A stretch of 64,000 nt of DNA, from assembly GCF_011516925.1 (NCBI RefSeq), contig NZ_WOTG01000010.1, positions 1 to 64,000 on the forward strand. Reading direction: 5' to 3'. Shown here piece by piece: positions 9,311 through 16,806 of this stretch; the first letter of the stretch is position 1, and every line of letters starts with the position of its first letter. Source of the stretch: Acetobacter fabarum. GTDB lineage: Bacteria; Pseudomonadota; Alphaproteobacteria; Acetobacterales; Acetobacteraceae. Both the position numbers and the translations under genes were made by a program. The notes under the pieces are model-generated. The model made no database searches. It saw only the letters and a program-made list of their open reading frames with translations, and was not told the origin of the DNA.

Positions 9311-9748
9311 CTAATTTCGGTTCAAAAAGTTATCCAGCGGGTGGTTTTCCGGGCGGCGGAGTATGATGTGCGCGCGGCAGGTGGGGGTGCCGTAAACACC
9401 TTCAAACGTGTCGTCTATCGGGTGGGCCTCAAAAACAATGGGTAGGGGCTGCTTGCGGGCATCGGTCAGAATAAGCTGGGCGTGGTAGTGCTGGCGCTCC
9501 TTGTTGGGGACACCATGCAGGACCAGGTTGCCCATCTGGGGCACAAAAATCATGCGCTTGGGCTGGATCTGCATATAGGATAGCCCTTCGGTCGGGCAGT
9601 CGCGGCCTTTGTCTGTTACCAGCATGCCTGTCCAGTCCCCATATGGGTCATTGGCAGCGGAGGTGGCGGCCTGTGCGGGGCTCAAGGCTGCCAACCCCAT
9701 GCCCAGCAGGGCAGCGTATCCGCATAACTGCAAGTGTCTGGCGTTCAT
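9311..9748 (-). CDS. Small secreted protein, function unknown
   Basis: 145 aa with a Sec signal peptide (hydrophobic AALLGMGLAAL, cleavage after AQA at about residue 27). The mature 118-residue protein begins DPYGDWTGMLV, contains two cysteines (CPTEG, PTCRAH) that could form a disulfide, and appears beta-rich, lipocalin-like in rhythm. I do not recognise a named family. It stands alone between tRNA-Arg and divergent guaA. Confidence 0.75.
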   Translation of the reverse strand: MNARHLQLCGYAALLGMGLAALSPAQAATSAANDPYGDWTGMLVTDKGRDCPTEGLSYMQIQPKRMIFVPQMGNLVLHGVPNKERQHYHAQLILTDARKQPLPIVFEAHPIDDTFEGVYGTPTCRAHIILRRPENHPLDNFLNRN

Positions 9749-9975
9749 GTTTGGTGCTCTCCTGTGCTGTCAGCCTGAATCTGGGGTGATAAGCAGGTTG
9801 TGGCAAGCCCGGGTGGAAAACAGATTTGCTCGTTATTCTGGCTTTTATAGGGTGACGAGGCCGCCGCATGGCTTTATATCCGCTGTCATACTTACTTAGT
9901 GGTGGGCCTTGAGCGTGTTTGTCGCCACTGCACAAGAAAGCCAACCCTGACGCAGACCAGAAAGAACCATGACCC

Positions 9976-11574
9976 ATGTCCGATGCCGCTCAACCCGTTT
10001 CACCTGTTGTGCTGGATGAAGCCTTGCACCATGACCGTATTCTGATTCTGGATTTTGGCAGTCAGGTTACGCAGCTGATTGCCCGCCGTGTGCGTGAAAG
10101 CGGCGTGTATTGCGAAATCTGGCCCTTTACGACAGATGCTGAAAAAATACGTTTTTTTGCTCCGCGTGGCATTATTCTGTCCGGCGGCCCGGCCAGCGTA
10201 AATGGGCCTGACGCCCCCAGAATTCCGGATGTGGTGTTTGAGATGGCAGTGCCCGTTCTGGGTATCTGCTATGGTCAGCAGGCCATGTGCAAGCAGCTGG
10301 GCGGGGAAGTGGAAAGCGGGGAACACCGCGAGTTCGGCCGCGCCTTTGTTGATATTGTAGAAGATTGCGCCCTGTTCCGTGGGGCATGGGCACGTGGTGG
10401 GCGTGAACAGGTCTGGATGAGCCATGGGGACCGGGTGGTGGCATTGCCGCCGGGGTTCCGTACGGTGGCGGTCAGCCAGGGGGCACCGTTTGCGGTGATC
10501 GCAGATGAAGGGCGTCGCCTTTACGGTGTGCAGTTCCACCCCGAAGTTGTGCATACACCGCACGGTGCAGCACTGCTGGAAAACTTTACGCACAACGTGG
10601 CAGGCTGCTCTGGGTCATGGACCATGGCGGGTTTCCGCGAAATGGAAATTGCCCGTATCCGCGCTCAGGTGGGGACCGGCAAGGTAATCTGCGGCCTGTC
10701 CGGTGGTGTGGATTCCTCCGTTGCTGCCGTGCTGATCCACGAAGCCATTGGCGAACAGCTTACCTGCATTTTTGTCGATCACGGCATGCTGCGTGCAGGG
10801 GAGGCGGATGACGTTATCAAAACCTTCCGTGGCCAGTTCAACATCCAGCTTATTCACCGGGATGCGTCTGACATCTTCCTGAGCGCGCTCGACGGCGTGA
10901 CAGACCCGGAAATCAAGCGCAAGACCATCGGCCGTTTGTTTGTGGAAGTGTTCGAGGAAGAAGCGACCAAACTTGGCGGCGCGCAGTTCCTTGCTCAGGG
11001 CACACTCTACCCCGATGTGATCGAGAGCGTGAGCTTTACGGGTGGCCCGTCTGTTACCATCAAGTCCCATCATAACGTTGGTGGTCTGCCCGAACGCATG
11101 AACATGCAGTTGGTGGAACCGCTGCGTGAACTGTTCAAGGACGAAGTGCGCGATCTGGGGCGTGAACTCGGGATTCCGGAAGTTATTGTCGGGCGGCATC
11201 CGTTCCCCGGTCCGGGGCTTGCCATTCGTATTCCCGGGAACATCACGCGTGAAAAGCTGGATCTGCTGCGCAAGGTGGATACCGTTTTTCTGGAAGAAAT
11301 CCGCGCAGCCGGTCTGTACGATGCCATCTGGCAGGCTTTTGCCGTGCTTCTGCCCGTGCGCACCGTGGGCGTTATGGGGGATGGCCGGACGTATGATCAG
11401 GCCTGTGCCCTGCGTGCCGTAACCAGCACAGACGGCATGACAGCAGATGTTTACCCGTTTGACATGAGCTTCCTGACCAAAGTGGCCGGGCGGATTGTTA
11501 ACGAGGTCCGCGGCATTAACCGTGTGACATATGACATCACCTCCAAACCCCCGGGCACGATTGAGTGGGAATGA
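9976..11574 (+). CDS. guaA: GMP synthase (glutamine-hydrolysing)
   Basis: 532 aa, converting XMP to GMP with ATP and glutamine in purine synthesis. The N-terminal class I amidotransferase has the nucleophile motif GICYGQQ and the FHPEV His; then the PP-loop [12 protein letters not shown] of the ATP pyrophosphatase domain; and the C-terminal dimerisation domain ([16 protein letters not shown]-like [21 protein letters not shown] end). It is intact. Its last codons (ATTGAGTGGGAATGA) form the start of a direct repeat that recurs at 18024, showing that the 3' end of this gene is the integration site of the following element while the reading frame is preserved. Confidence 0.98.
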   Translation: MSDAAQPVSPVVLDEALHHDRILILDFGSQVTQLIARRVRESGVYCEIWPFTTDAEKIRFFAPRGIILSGGPASVNGPDAPRIPDVVFEMAVPVLGICYGQQAMCKQLGGEVESGEHREFGRAFVDIVEDCALFRGAWARGGREQVWMSHGDRVVALPPGFRTVAVSQGAPFAVIADEGRRLYGVQFHPEVVHTPHGAALLENFTHNVAGCSGSWTMAGFREMEIARIRAQVGTGKVICGLSGGVDSSVAAVLIHEAIGEQLTCIFVDHGMLRAGEADDVIKTFRGQFNIQLIHRDASDIFLSALDGVTDPEIKRKTIGRLFVEVFEEEATKLGGAQFLAQGTLYPDVIESVSFTGGPSVTIKSHHNVGGLPERMNMQLVEPLRELFKDEVRDLGRELGIPEVIVGRHPFPGPGLAIRIPGNITREKLDLLRKVDTVFLEEIRAAGLYDAIWQAFAVLLPVRTVGVMGDGRTYDQACALRAVTSTDGMTADVYPFDMSFLTKVAGRIVNEVRGINRVTYDITSKPPGTIEWE

Positions 11575-11620
11575 TCCCGCATCTGGCATAGGGTGGCATC
11601 ACCTGGTATGAAAGTGCCTT

Positions 11621-11647
11621 AAAGCCCGCAGAAATGCGGGCTTTTTT
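11621..11647 (+). terminator. guaA rho-independent terminator
   Basis: A perfect 10-bp stem (11621-11630 with 11635-11644), a GAAA tetraloop and a following T run. An identical stem is found in the right repeat at 18085-18108. Confidence 0.92.
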
Positions 11648-11678
11648 GTTTTTTGGTCCGGCATTGTCTGGCACCGAA

Positions 11679-11693
11679 CGGTATCGCCAAGCA
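11679..11693 (+). promoter_or_regulatory. 15-nt motif shared by both att repeats and the alpA promoter region
   Basis: CGGTATCGCCAAGCA occurs here and at 18145-18159; CGGTATCGTCAAGCA is at 13984-13998 between the HTH gene and alpA. Three copies with one variable base suggest a binding site of an element-encoded protein (AlpA-like or integrase arm site); this role is inferred. Confidence 0.4.
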
Positions 11694-11752
11694 GTTATTT
11701 TTTATGGCATAGTGCGTGGCACTGACTGAGTCTGATGCCATGATTTTTGTTG

Positions 11753-11787
11753 ATACCATGTCGGACACTTTGTGGGTGTCATGGTAT
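11753..11787. promoter_or_regulatory. Inverted repeat upstream of the integrase gene
   Basis: ATACCAT...GACAC pairs with GTGTC-ATGGTAT around a TTTGTGG centre; a further CATGGTAT follows near 11849. It lies between attL and the integrase start and may be an integrase/excisionase arm site or operator. The rest of 11746-11879 is AT-rich and noncoding. Confidence 0.45.
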
Positions 11788-11879
11788 TAATTTACCATAA
11801 CTGATTGGATAAAAAGATATTTTTCTGATTATTCTGGCAGTTTTTGATCATGGTATCGTTATGTGGGTGCCACGAACCG

Positions 11880-13076
11880 ATGCTGACCGATACCAAACTG
11901 CGCAACCTCAAGCCGATGGATAAGCTTTACAAGGTGAATGACCGCGATGGGTTGTACGTTGCGGTTACGCCTGCGGGGAGCATTTCGTTTCGCTACAACT
12001 ACGCGATCCACGGCAGGCAGGAGACTTTGACTTTCGGGCGGTACGGAGTTGGAGGCATCACTTTGGCCGAAGCCCGTGAGCAATTAGGAGAGGCTAAAAA
12101 GCTGATTGCAGCAGGTAAGTCACCTGCGAAGGAAAAAGCTCGCGAAAAGGCGCGTATCAAGGGCGTGGAGACGTTCGGAGCGTGGGCCGAGAAGTGGCTG
12201 CGCGGATATCAGATGGCGGACTCAACTCGTGACATGCGCAAATCCGTCTACGAGCGTGAACTGAAGCCTAAATTCGCCAGTCAGAAGCTTGTGGAGATTA
12301 CCCATGAAGACCTGCGGGCGCTGACTGACGCCATCGTCGAACGTGGCGCTCCGGCGACTGCGGTCCACGCAAGAGAGGTGATGTTCCAGGTCTACCGGTG
12401 GGCTATCGAACGAGGGCAGAAGGTCGAAAATCCGGCTGAACTGGTTCGTCCGACCAGCATAGCAAAATTTGAGCCGAGGGATCGTGCTCTGACGCCTGAA
12501 GAGATCGGCATGATGTATCAGTACATCGAGCGCATTGGCACGACCCCCTCGATCCGGGCCGCAGCCAAGCTGCTTTTGCTGACGATGGTCCGAAAGAGCG
12601 AGTTGACCAACGCAACGTGGAGCGAGGTCAATTTTAGTCAGGCGCTTTGGACGATCCCTAAAGAGCGGATGAAGCGGCGTAATCCCCATTTGGTATTTCT
12701 GTCGCGACAGGCGCTCGATATTTTCATTGCCCTGAAGACGTTTTCCGGGGGCTCAGATTATATATTGCCGTCCCGCTACGACACCGATCAGCCGATGAGT
12801 AGTGCCACGCTCAATCAGGTACTCACGCTGACCTACAGGCTCGCTCAGAAAGAAGGAAAGCCGCTTGCAAAATTTGGTCCTCATGATTTGCGAAGGACGG
12901 CAAGCACTCTGCTGCATGAGGCAGGTTACAATACTGACTGGATCGAAAAGTGCCTTGCCCATGAACAGAAAGGCGTAAGAGCAGTCTATAATAAAGCGGA
13001 ATACCGCGAGCAGCGAACAGCAATGTTACAGGATTGGGCTGACATGATTGATGAATGGACACTCAGGCAGCGGTGA
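11880..13076 (+). CDS. int: Tyrosine recombinase/integrase (P4-type, DUF4102 N-terminus)
   Basis: 398 aa from the ATG at 11880; the upstream 12 in-frame codons from 11844 do not fit the family, whose proteins start MLTDTKLRNLKP as here. Domains: DUF4102 arm-binding domain (residues 1-90; GLYVAVTPAGSISFRYNY, LTFGRYG), SAM-like core-binding domain (about 100-190) and C-terminal catalytic domain with Arg238 (MVRKSEL), His335-x-x-Arg338 (HDLRRT), His361 and nucleophile Tyr370 (VYNKAEY). All catalytic residues are present. It reads away from attL and would catalyse integration and excision at the guaA end. Convergent with the next gene, 8 bp apart. Confidence 0.95.
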   Translation: MLTDTKLRNLKPMDKLYKVNDRDGLYVAVTPAGSISFRYNYAIHGRQETLTFGRYGVGGITLAEAREQLGEAKKLIAAGKSPAKEKAREKARIKGVETFGAWAEKWLRGYQMADSTRDMRKSVYERELKPKFASQKLVEITHEDLRALTDAIVERGAPATAVHAREVMFQVYRWAIERGQKVENPAELVRPTSIAKFEPRDRALTPEEIGMMYQYIERIGTTPSIRAAAKLLLLTMVRKSELTNATWSEVNFSQALWTIPKERMKRRNPHLVFLSRQALDIFIALKTFSGGSDYILPSRYDTDQPMSSATLNQVLTLTYRLAQKEGKPLAKFGPHDLRRTASTLLHEAGYNTDWIEKCLAHEQKGVRAVYNKAEYREQRTAMLQDWADMIDEWTLRQR

Positions 13077-13084
13077 CATTAGCG

Positions 13085-13921
13085 TTATTCAGCTGATTTC
13101 TTGGCGCGTCGTCTGATAGCTGCTGAAACTGCCTGGCGAGATACGCCAAGGTGACGCGCTATTTCAGCCTGATTCATAGTCCCTTGAGTTAGAAAATCGC
13201 CGATCCTGCTAGTGGGCGATTTAAGGACCTGAAGTTGGCGGCGAGCTTCTCTCCTGACGTGAGCATGGCTTTCAATATCCCATGTTGGGTGAGAACCGGC
13301 GTTAATGACTTGGCTCCAGATTTTCTCAATAAAATCATGATACTCTAATATGAAGCGTCTATCTCGCTGGTAAGCGCGACGGGCATCATCGCTGCGTCTT
13401 GGATTATGTGTTTCGCAATAGAGCTTGCTGGGTTTTGCATCTCCGTCTGTCTGCCCCGGTAGTCTAGTGGTCCAAACGGGCTCACCATGCCGAGCCCATT
13501 CTGCAAATAGCATTTTTCTTTCAATTTGTTCTCGAAAGCCATCTACAGATCGATCTCCCTGCATTTCAGGAATATCGCAGTAGTGCATCAACATGCGGGC
13601 TGCCTCATAGGGGCCAAATTTGCCTTCGCATGCCTGCTCATAACGCAAGGCTAATGCATCAGCTCTTTCCTGAGCTGCGGCATATATAGTCTCTCTCCGC
13701 GATACAACTTTGGCATTTCCTCTTTGGAGGCGTTTAACGACCTTTGGTGCCTCTAAAATCGCTGAATATTCAGTAGGTTTTTCGCAGAGTTCGCAGAAAC
13801 ACCATGAATAACTGTCACTGAGCTTGGCTTTGATGCGACCTGAGGAAGTTTCAGACTGTGAAACCATACGTTCAAGATACGGATCAAAAGCGTCCTGCAT
13901 CTTCATGCTCTTTTTCATCAT
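13085..13921 (-). CDS. Element protein with split zinc motif and C-terminal HTH
   Basis: 278 aa, not assigned to a named family. Residues 41-46 hold CFCELC and about residue 168 a CETH followed by NPRRSDDARRAYQRDRRF. CELC plus CETH could form one C2CH zinc site bridging about 120 residues, though this is inference. The last 30 residues (NQAEIARHLGVSRQAVSAAIRR) are a clear helix-turn-helix. The middle is helical and charged. It is transcribed towards int and divergently from alpA, so it probably binds DNA in the element, as a regulator or a replication/transfer accessory factor. A binding site AGGAT lies about 9 nt before the ATG. Confidence 0.8.
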   Translation of the reverse strand: MMKKSMKMQDAFDPYLERMVSQSETSSGRIKAKLSDSYSWCFCELCEKPTEYSAILEAPKVVKRLQRGNAKVVSRRETIYAAAQERADALALRYEQACEGKFGPYEAARMLMHYCDIPEMQGDRSVDGFREQIERKMLFAEWARHGEPVWTTRLPGQTDGDAKPSKLYCETHNPRRSDDARRAYQRDRRFILEYHDFIEKIWSQVINAGSHPTWDIESHAHVRREARRQLQVLKSPTSRIGDFLTQGTMNQAEIARHLGVSRQAVSAAIRRRAKKSAE

Positions 13922-13983
13922 GCCACTATATCCTGAATGACAACTAGATTCTAACTATTTTTCAGGTTCCTGCGGGCACTGGC

Positions 13984-13998
13984 CGGTATCGTCAAGCA
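13984..13998 (+). promoter_or_regulatory. att-like 15-nt motif in the HTH-gene/alpA intergenic region
   Basis: CGGTATCGTCAAGCA, one base different from the motif in both att repeats (11679, 18145). It sits in the 104-bp divergent promoter region, where an element regulator could bind. Confidence 0.4.
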
Positions 13999-14025
13999 TC
14001 TGCACGATATCAAAGGAAAGTGACC

Positions 14026-14250
14026 ATGGAGGGAAAAGTAAAAAGCAAAACGCTTATCGACCGGAAAAAGCTTCATGCAATGATACCGTTGGCCGAGCGC
14101 ACTATTTTTAACATGGAGCAGAGAGGAGATTTTCCTCGCCGTATTGCTCTTACCAGTCGAAACGTCGCTTGGGACCTGGCTGAAATTGAGGAGTGGATCG
14201 AGGCACGCAAGGTGTCTGGTGTCGTAGCCTCTCGTCCTGGGCCGGTATGA
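14026..14250 (+). CDS. AlpA-like HTH regulator
   Basis: 74 aa from the ATG at 14026, which has AAAGGAAA at good spacing; a GTG at 14020 is too close to that site. The sequence LIDRKKLHAMIPLAERTIFNMEQRGDFPRRIALTSRN-VAWDLAEIEEWIEAR is the winged-helix pattern of AlpA/MerR-type excisionase-like regulators found in P4-like prophages and integrative elements, where they switch on excision. Divergent from the HTH gene and immediately upstream of repA. Confidence 0.85.
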   Translation: MEGKVKSKTLIDRKKLHAMIPLAERTIFNMEQRGDFPRRIALTSRNVAWDLAEIEEWIEARKVSGVVASRPGPV

Positions 14251-14271
14251 CAACCCAAACTGTAGCGATTG

Positions 14272-15372
14272 ATGCAGGTGAGCACTGAGTCCCCTGATCT
14301 CGTGGATAAAAAACCGACAGCCAATTGTGTCATCCACGAAGATCAGTCTCAACGACGAGGGGCATATCGACATACTGGACAACCGGGCCAGGGCAGCCGT
14401 TCTCGCGAAACGGCATCATTGCTTTCCACTGATGGTAGTCGGTCTTCAGAAGGGGATGATGCGCAATTCGATTTTTTGGTGCCATCCTTGGTCGACGTTG
14501 GCACCAGAGATAGCCGTAGCCTGATGGACGTGGCTTTGTTTCGCGTATCTAAAGGCAAGAAGCGGGCAGGCGGGATGATCCATTATAATTTGCCGAATGG
14601 CTACGTGGAGGTCAAAGCTGGCCCTGACGGAATGGCATCGGTCTGGGATTATGATATTGTTTTAATGCTTGTTTCCCACCTGACGGAAGCAATGAATCGC
14701 TATCGAGACGGCAAGGGAAAGAAGCCGGGGCGTGTGTTTCGGCCTCGGATCGGCGACATTCTTAGGTTTTGTCGCAAGAGCAATGGTTCGCGGCAGTTTG
14801 CTGAGGTTGAGGCGGCGCTCGACCGTCTTCAGGGAACGATCATAAAGAGTGTGCGAGAAACGTCGCGTTTCGATGGGCGTGTGTTACGCACAGTTGAATC
14901 TGAGGGGCTAATCAGTTCGTATGCCGTTATATCGCGCACTGACACTGGGAGAGTAGCCTGTGTCGAGATTGAAGTTCCGAAATGGATTTACAAGGAAGTT
15001 ACTGACGGTAAGCGGCCGGACGTCCTGACAGTCGATCCTGCCTATTTTCTGATTTCCACGGGTATTGGACGTTTTATCTACCGATTGGCACGTCAAGCTG
15101 CCGGTAAGGAGCAGGCAAGATGGAGCTTCCAGACAATTTACGAACGCAGCGGTAGCGTCAGTTCATTAAAAGAGTTCAGCCGTATCCTCCGTAAGATTAT
15201 CGCGGCCAATGACCTGCCTGATTACGTCTTGCGAGAAGAGGTGGGGCAGAGGGGGCCTCAACTGATAATGCTTCATCGAAAAGCAGCTTTCGATGAACTT
15301 CTGGCTGGTGCCAATGAGGTAGTCGATAGGACGGTTTTGGGTGGGGCGATAAGTGATCAGACCTGTGGATAG
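14272..15372 (+). CDS. repA: Plasmid-type replication initiator protein RepA
   Basis: 366 aa. From about residue 65 it follows the RepA/RPA family of alphaproteobacterial plasmids: FDFLVPSLVDVGTRDSRSLMDVALFRVSK, then a WDYDIVLMLVSHLTEAMN helix, RPRIGDILRFCRKSNGSRQFAEVEAALDRLQGT (winged helix), EVPKWIYKEVTDG, VDPAYFLISTGIGRFIYRLARQAAG, SSLKEFSRILRKII. Such proteins bind iterons and open the origin; iterons follow directly at 15374. The N-terminal 60 residues are not conserved-looking and the true start may be later or upstream. Finding a full-length initiator in a chromosomally integrated element suggests the excised circle can replicate. Confidence 0.85.
   Translation: MQVSTESPDLVDKKPTANCVIHEDQSQRRGAYRHTGQPGQGSRSRETASLLSTDGSRSSEGDDAQFDFLVPSLVDVGTRDSRSLMDVALFRVSKGKKRAGGMIHYNLPNGYVEVKAGPDGMASVWDYDIVLMLVSHLTEAMNRYRDGKGKKPGRVFRPRIGDILRFCRKSNGSRQFAEVEAALDRLQGTIIKSVRETSRFDGRVLRTVESEGLISSYAVISRTDTGRVACVEIEVPKWIYKEVTDGKRPDVLTVDPAYFLISTGIGRFIYRLARQAAGKEQARWSFQTIYERSGSVSSLKEFSRILRKIIAANDLPDYVLREEVGQRGPQLIMLHRKAAFDELLAGANEVVDRTVLGGAISDQTCG
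15364..15372 (-). promoter_or_regulatory. DnaA-box-like site, left of iterons
   Basis: TGTGGATAG (reverse complement CTATCCACA) differs by one base from the DnaA box TTATCCACA. It overlaps the repA stop and abuts the iterons. Confidence 0.5.
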
Positions 15373-15373
15373 G

Positions 15374-15452
15374 CCGTCTATTACACACTGATCACCGTCT
15401 ATCGCACACCGTTTACCGTCTATTACACACCAGATGCCGTCTATCGCACACC
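15374..15452 (+). repeat. Four 21-bp iterons (putative oriV)
   Basis: CCGTCTAT-(TA/CG)-CACAC units start at 15374, 15395, 15416 and 15437, exactly 21 bp apart. The variable pair alternates TA, CG, TA, CG, so there may be a 42-bp superperiod. Exact helical phasing directly after a repA gene is the arrangement of iteron-type plasmid origins. They are not CRISPR repeats, as the 5-nt gaps are too short to be spacers. Confidence 0.9.
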
Positions 15453-15677
15453 GGACAAACTTATAACTATTTGATATAATTGAATAAAAATGCGTTTTTC
15501 GCGACTAAAACTTTAAAACTATATAAAACTCTTAAAACCCCCCTTGGGTGTGGATAACTCGTCGACCAGTAAGTGCCTGAAGCTGCCAAAATGGGATGAG
15601 GGTTTCTGTGCGGATGTGGCATTGGCCTCCCGAACGTCCATGAGGCATCTCGTACGTGCACCGGAGCAGAGAAAAGC
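15453..15677. other. Putative replication origin: AT-rich region and DnaA box
   Basis: Right of the iterons lies a strongly AT-rich stretch (about 15457-15540) suited to strand opening, and then TGTGGATAA at 15549-15557, the exact reverse complement of the consensus DnaA box. The remaining bases to the TraK-like stop hold no convincing gene. Together with the iterons this forms a complete-looking oriV. Confidence 0.75.
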
Positions 15678-16034
15678 TCAATCTTTCGGCGCAGGGCTGA
15701 GCCAGTGTCTGATTTTATCGGGATCTGGATCCGGATCAAAGTGGACGGGACGAGCCGTAAAGGAATGACGTTTGGGAGAGGGTTGTTCTTCAACTGTCGA
15801 GCGAGGAGTTGCGACGAGGTTAGGTATCGGCTGAACATTGGTTGAACGCGCCACAGAGGGCTGCACGATGAACTTCTGGATATGCCGAGTGAACTGGCTG
15901 TAGCTCATTAGCAGAGCATCATGATGCTTTTGGAAAATATCCGTTCTGTTGTAGCCTTGTTCCAACTCTTTGGTGATGACGTCCTTCAGGGCGATAAATC
16001 TGACCCGCGCCATACCTTTTTTGCTTGGCGTCAT
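15678..16034 (-). CDS. TraK-family DNA-binding protein
   Basis: 118 aa. The first 60 residues (MARVRFIALKDVITKELEQGYNRTDIFQKHH...LLMSYSQFTRHIQKF) show the pattern of TraK-family proteins: a short basic helical domain with an HTH-like segment. The C-terminal half is Pro-rich and low in structure. In IncP plasmids TraK binds and wraps oriT and is encoded beside it, read away from it. Here too the gene faces away from a repeat-rich intergenic region (16035-16210). A GGAAGAG binding site precedes the ATG. No relaxase gene is seen in the element. Confidence 0.7.
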   Translation of the reverse strand: MTPSKKGMARVRFIALKDVITKELEQGYNRTDIFQKHHDALLMSYSQFTRHIQKFIVQPSVARSTNVQPIPNLVATPRSTVEEQPSPKRHSFTARPVHFDPDPDPDKIRHWLSPAPKD

Positions 16035-16075
16035 TGAAACGTCTCTTCCTTTCCAAAAGAATGCCTCTCTTCCGT

Positions 16076-16095
16076 CGATGTGTTTAAACGCATCG
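16076..16095. repeat. Near-perfect 20-bp palindrome upstream of traK-like gene
   Basis: CGATGTGTTTAAACGCATCG is self-complementary except for one mismatched pair. It lies in the region expected to hold oriT or the traK operator. Confidence 0.6.
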
Positions 16096-16142
16096 GTCTG
16101 AGGCTATCATGAAGCGAAAATAAGCTAATACAGGCAATTAAA

Positions 16143-16203
16143 TGCAATTATATGCGAACATAAGCAATAACCTATTGTTCTGTTATTTTTGCATATAATT
16201 GCA
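16143..16203. repeat. 13-bp inverted repeat pair; oriT/operator candidate
   Basis: TGCAATTATATGC (16143-16155) is matched perfectly by GCATATAATTGCA (16191-16203). Further GCAATTA/AATTGCA copies flank both arms. The AT-rich, repeat-rich segment beside a traK-like gene is the natural candidate for an origin of transfer; no known nic sequence is recognised. Confidence 0.55.
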
Positions 16204-16806
16204 CAAAATTGCATAATCTCTGAAAGCAAGATAGGTTGCCGTAGACACGGCAACGGCGCTTACCCTGGATTTTCTGAGGAGCAGATCCAAGATACGGTGG
16301 GGCTCTTTGGGGTGCGTGCTGGTCTGGGTCGTGAAGTTGCCAAAGACCCGAGCATTATTCAGACACCAAGCCTATCCGATGAAGAACAGACTCTTTTTGC
16401 GGAGCCGCCAGAGGGCGATGTGGCGACCGGCCCGAATGCTGGTGATCGTTTCGTGCAGCAGGCTAGAAGGTTTATTAATGTCCAAGAGTTGCAGGTTGAT
16501 CTTTTAGGCGGCCGCCGTGATTTCGATGATGCTTATGAGCTATTATCGAAAGAACTTTCCGAAGAGTTACTTGCGCGGCTCCATGGCGAGGTCCGTGCGC
16601 TTAAAGTCAGCATGACGCGAGAAGAAGCCGAAAAGCTTTATTCGCGCATTAAAGAGTTTATCAAGCGTGAACGCCGGGAACCCAATCTCAATTCCCCTAA
16701 CGGCCGCGAGGTAAGGCTCGCAGAAGCCTTGGCATTCCTGCGTAAACTTTCGCGAGAGAAACGCGCTGCCATGGCGGGCGCAGATGTAGGAGAAGTTGAT
16801 GTCTGA
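16189..16806 (+). CDS. ORF of unknown function, probably 5'-truncated
   Basis: The frame is open from 16171 but has no credible start: the first candidate is a TTG at 16189 inside the inverted repeat and no ATG follows near the beginning. The encoded 200 or so residues look natural and charged (DAYELLSKELSEELLARLHGEV, LYSRIKEFIKRERREPN, VRLAEALAFLRKLSREKRAA). The C-terminal rhythm recalls the tail of larger helicase-like proteins that sit before GIY-YIG genes elsewhere, but I cannot confirm that. I read it as the C-terminal remnant of a longer gene. It overlaps the next gene by 8 bp, so the pair was one translational unit. Confidence 0.55.
   Translation: MHIIAQNCIISESKIGCRRHGNGAYPGFSEEQIQDTVGLFGVRAGLGREVAKDPSIIQTPSLSDEEQTLFAEPPEGDVATGPNAGDRFVQQARRFINVQELQVDLLGGRRDFDDAYELLSKELSEELLARLHGEVRALKVSMTREEAEKLYSRIKEFIKRERREPNLNSPNGREVRLAEALAFLRKLSREKRAAMAGADVGEVDV

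Larger units (their letters stand above)
11560..11745 (+). repeat. attL: left direct repeat of the guaA-integrated element
   Basis: About 186 bp starting in the last guaA codons and matching 18024-18211 in the same orientation. My hand alignment gives roughly 13 substitutions and 2 single-base gaps. Similarity begins abruptly at ATTGAGTGGGAAT, which is therefore the likely crossover zone. The repeat includes the guaA terminator. Confidence 0.9.

Noticed and set aside
10615-11589. 324-codon minus-strand frame in guaA
   Set aside because: Antisense shadow of guaA with no protein-like motifs.
14247-14288. 13-codon ORF overlapping the alpA stop before repA
   Set aside because: ATGA overlap is suggestive of a leader peptide, but there is no independent signal and it may be chance.
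15374-15452. Direct repeats as a CRISPR array
   Set aside because: The 21-bp period with 5-nt gaps leaves no spacers, no cas genes are nearby, and the repeats follow repA: they are iterons.
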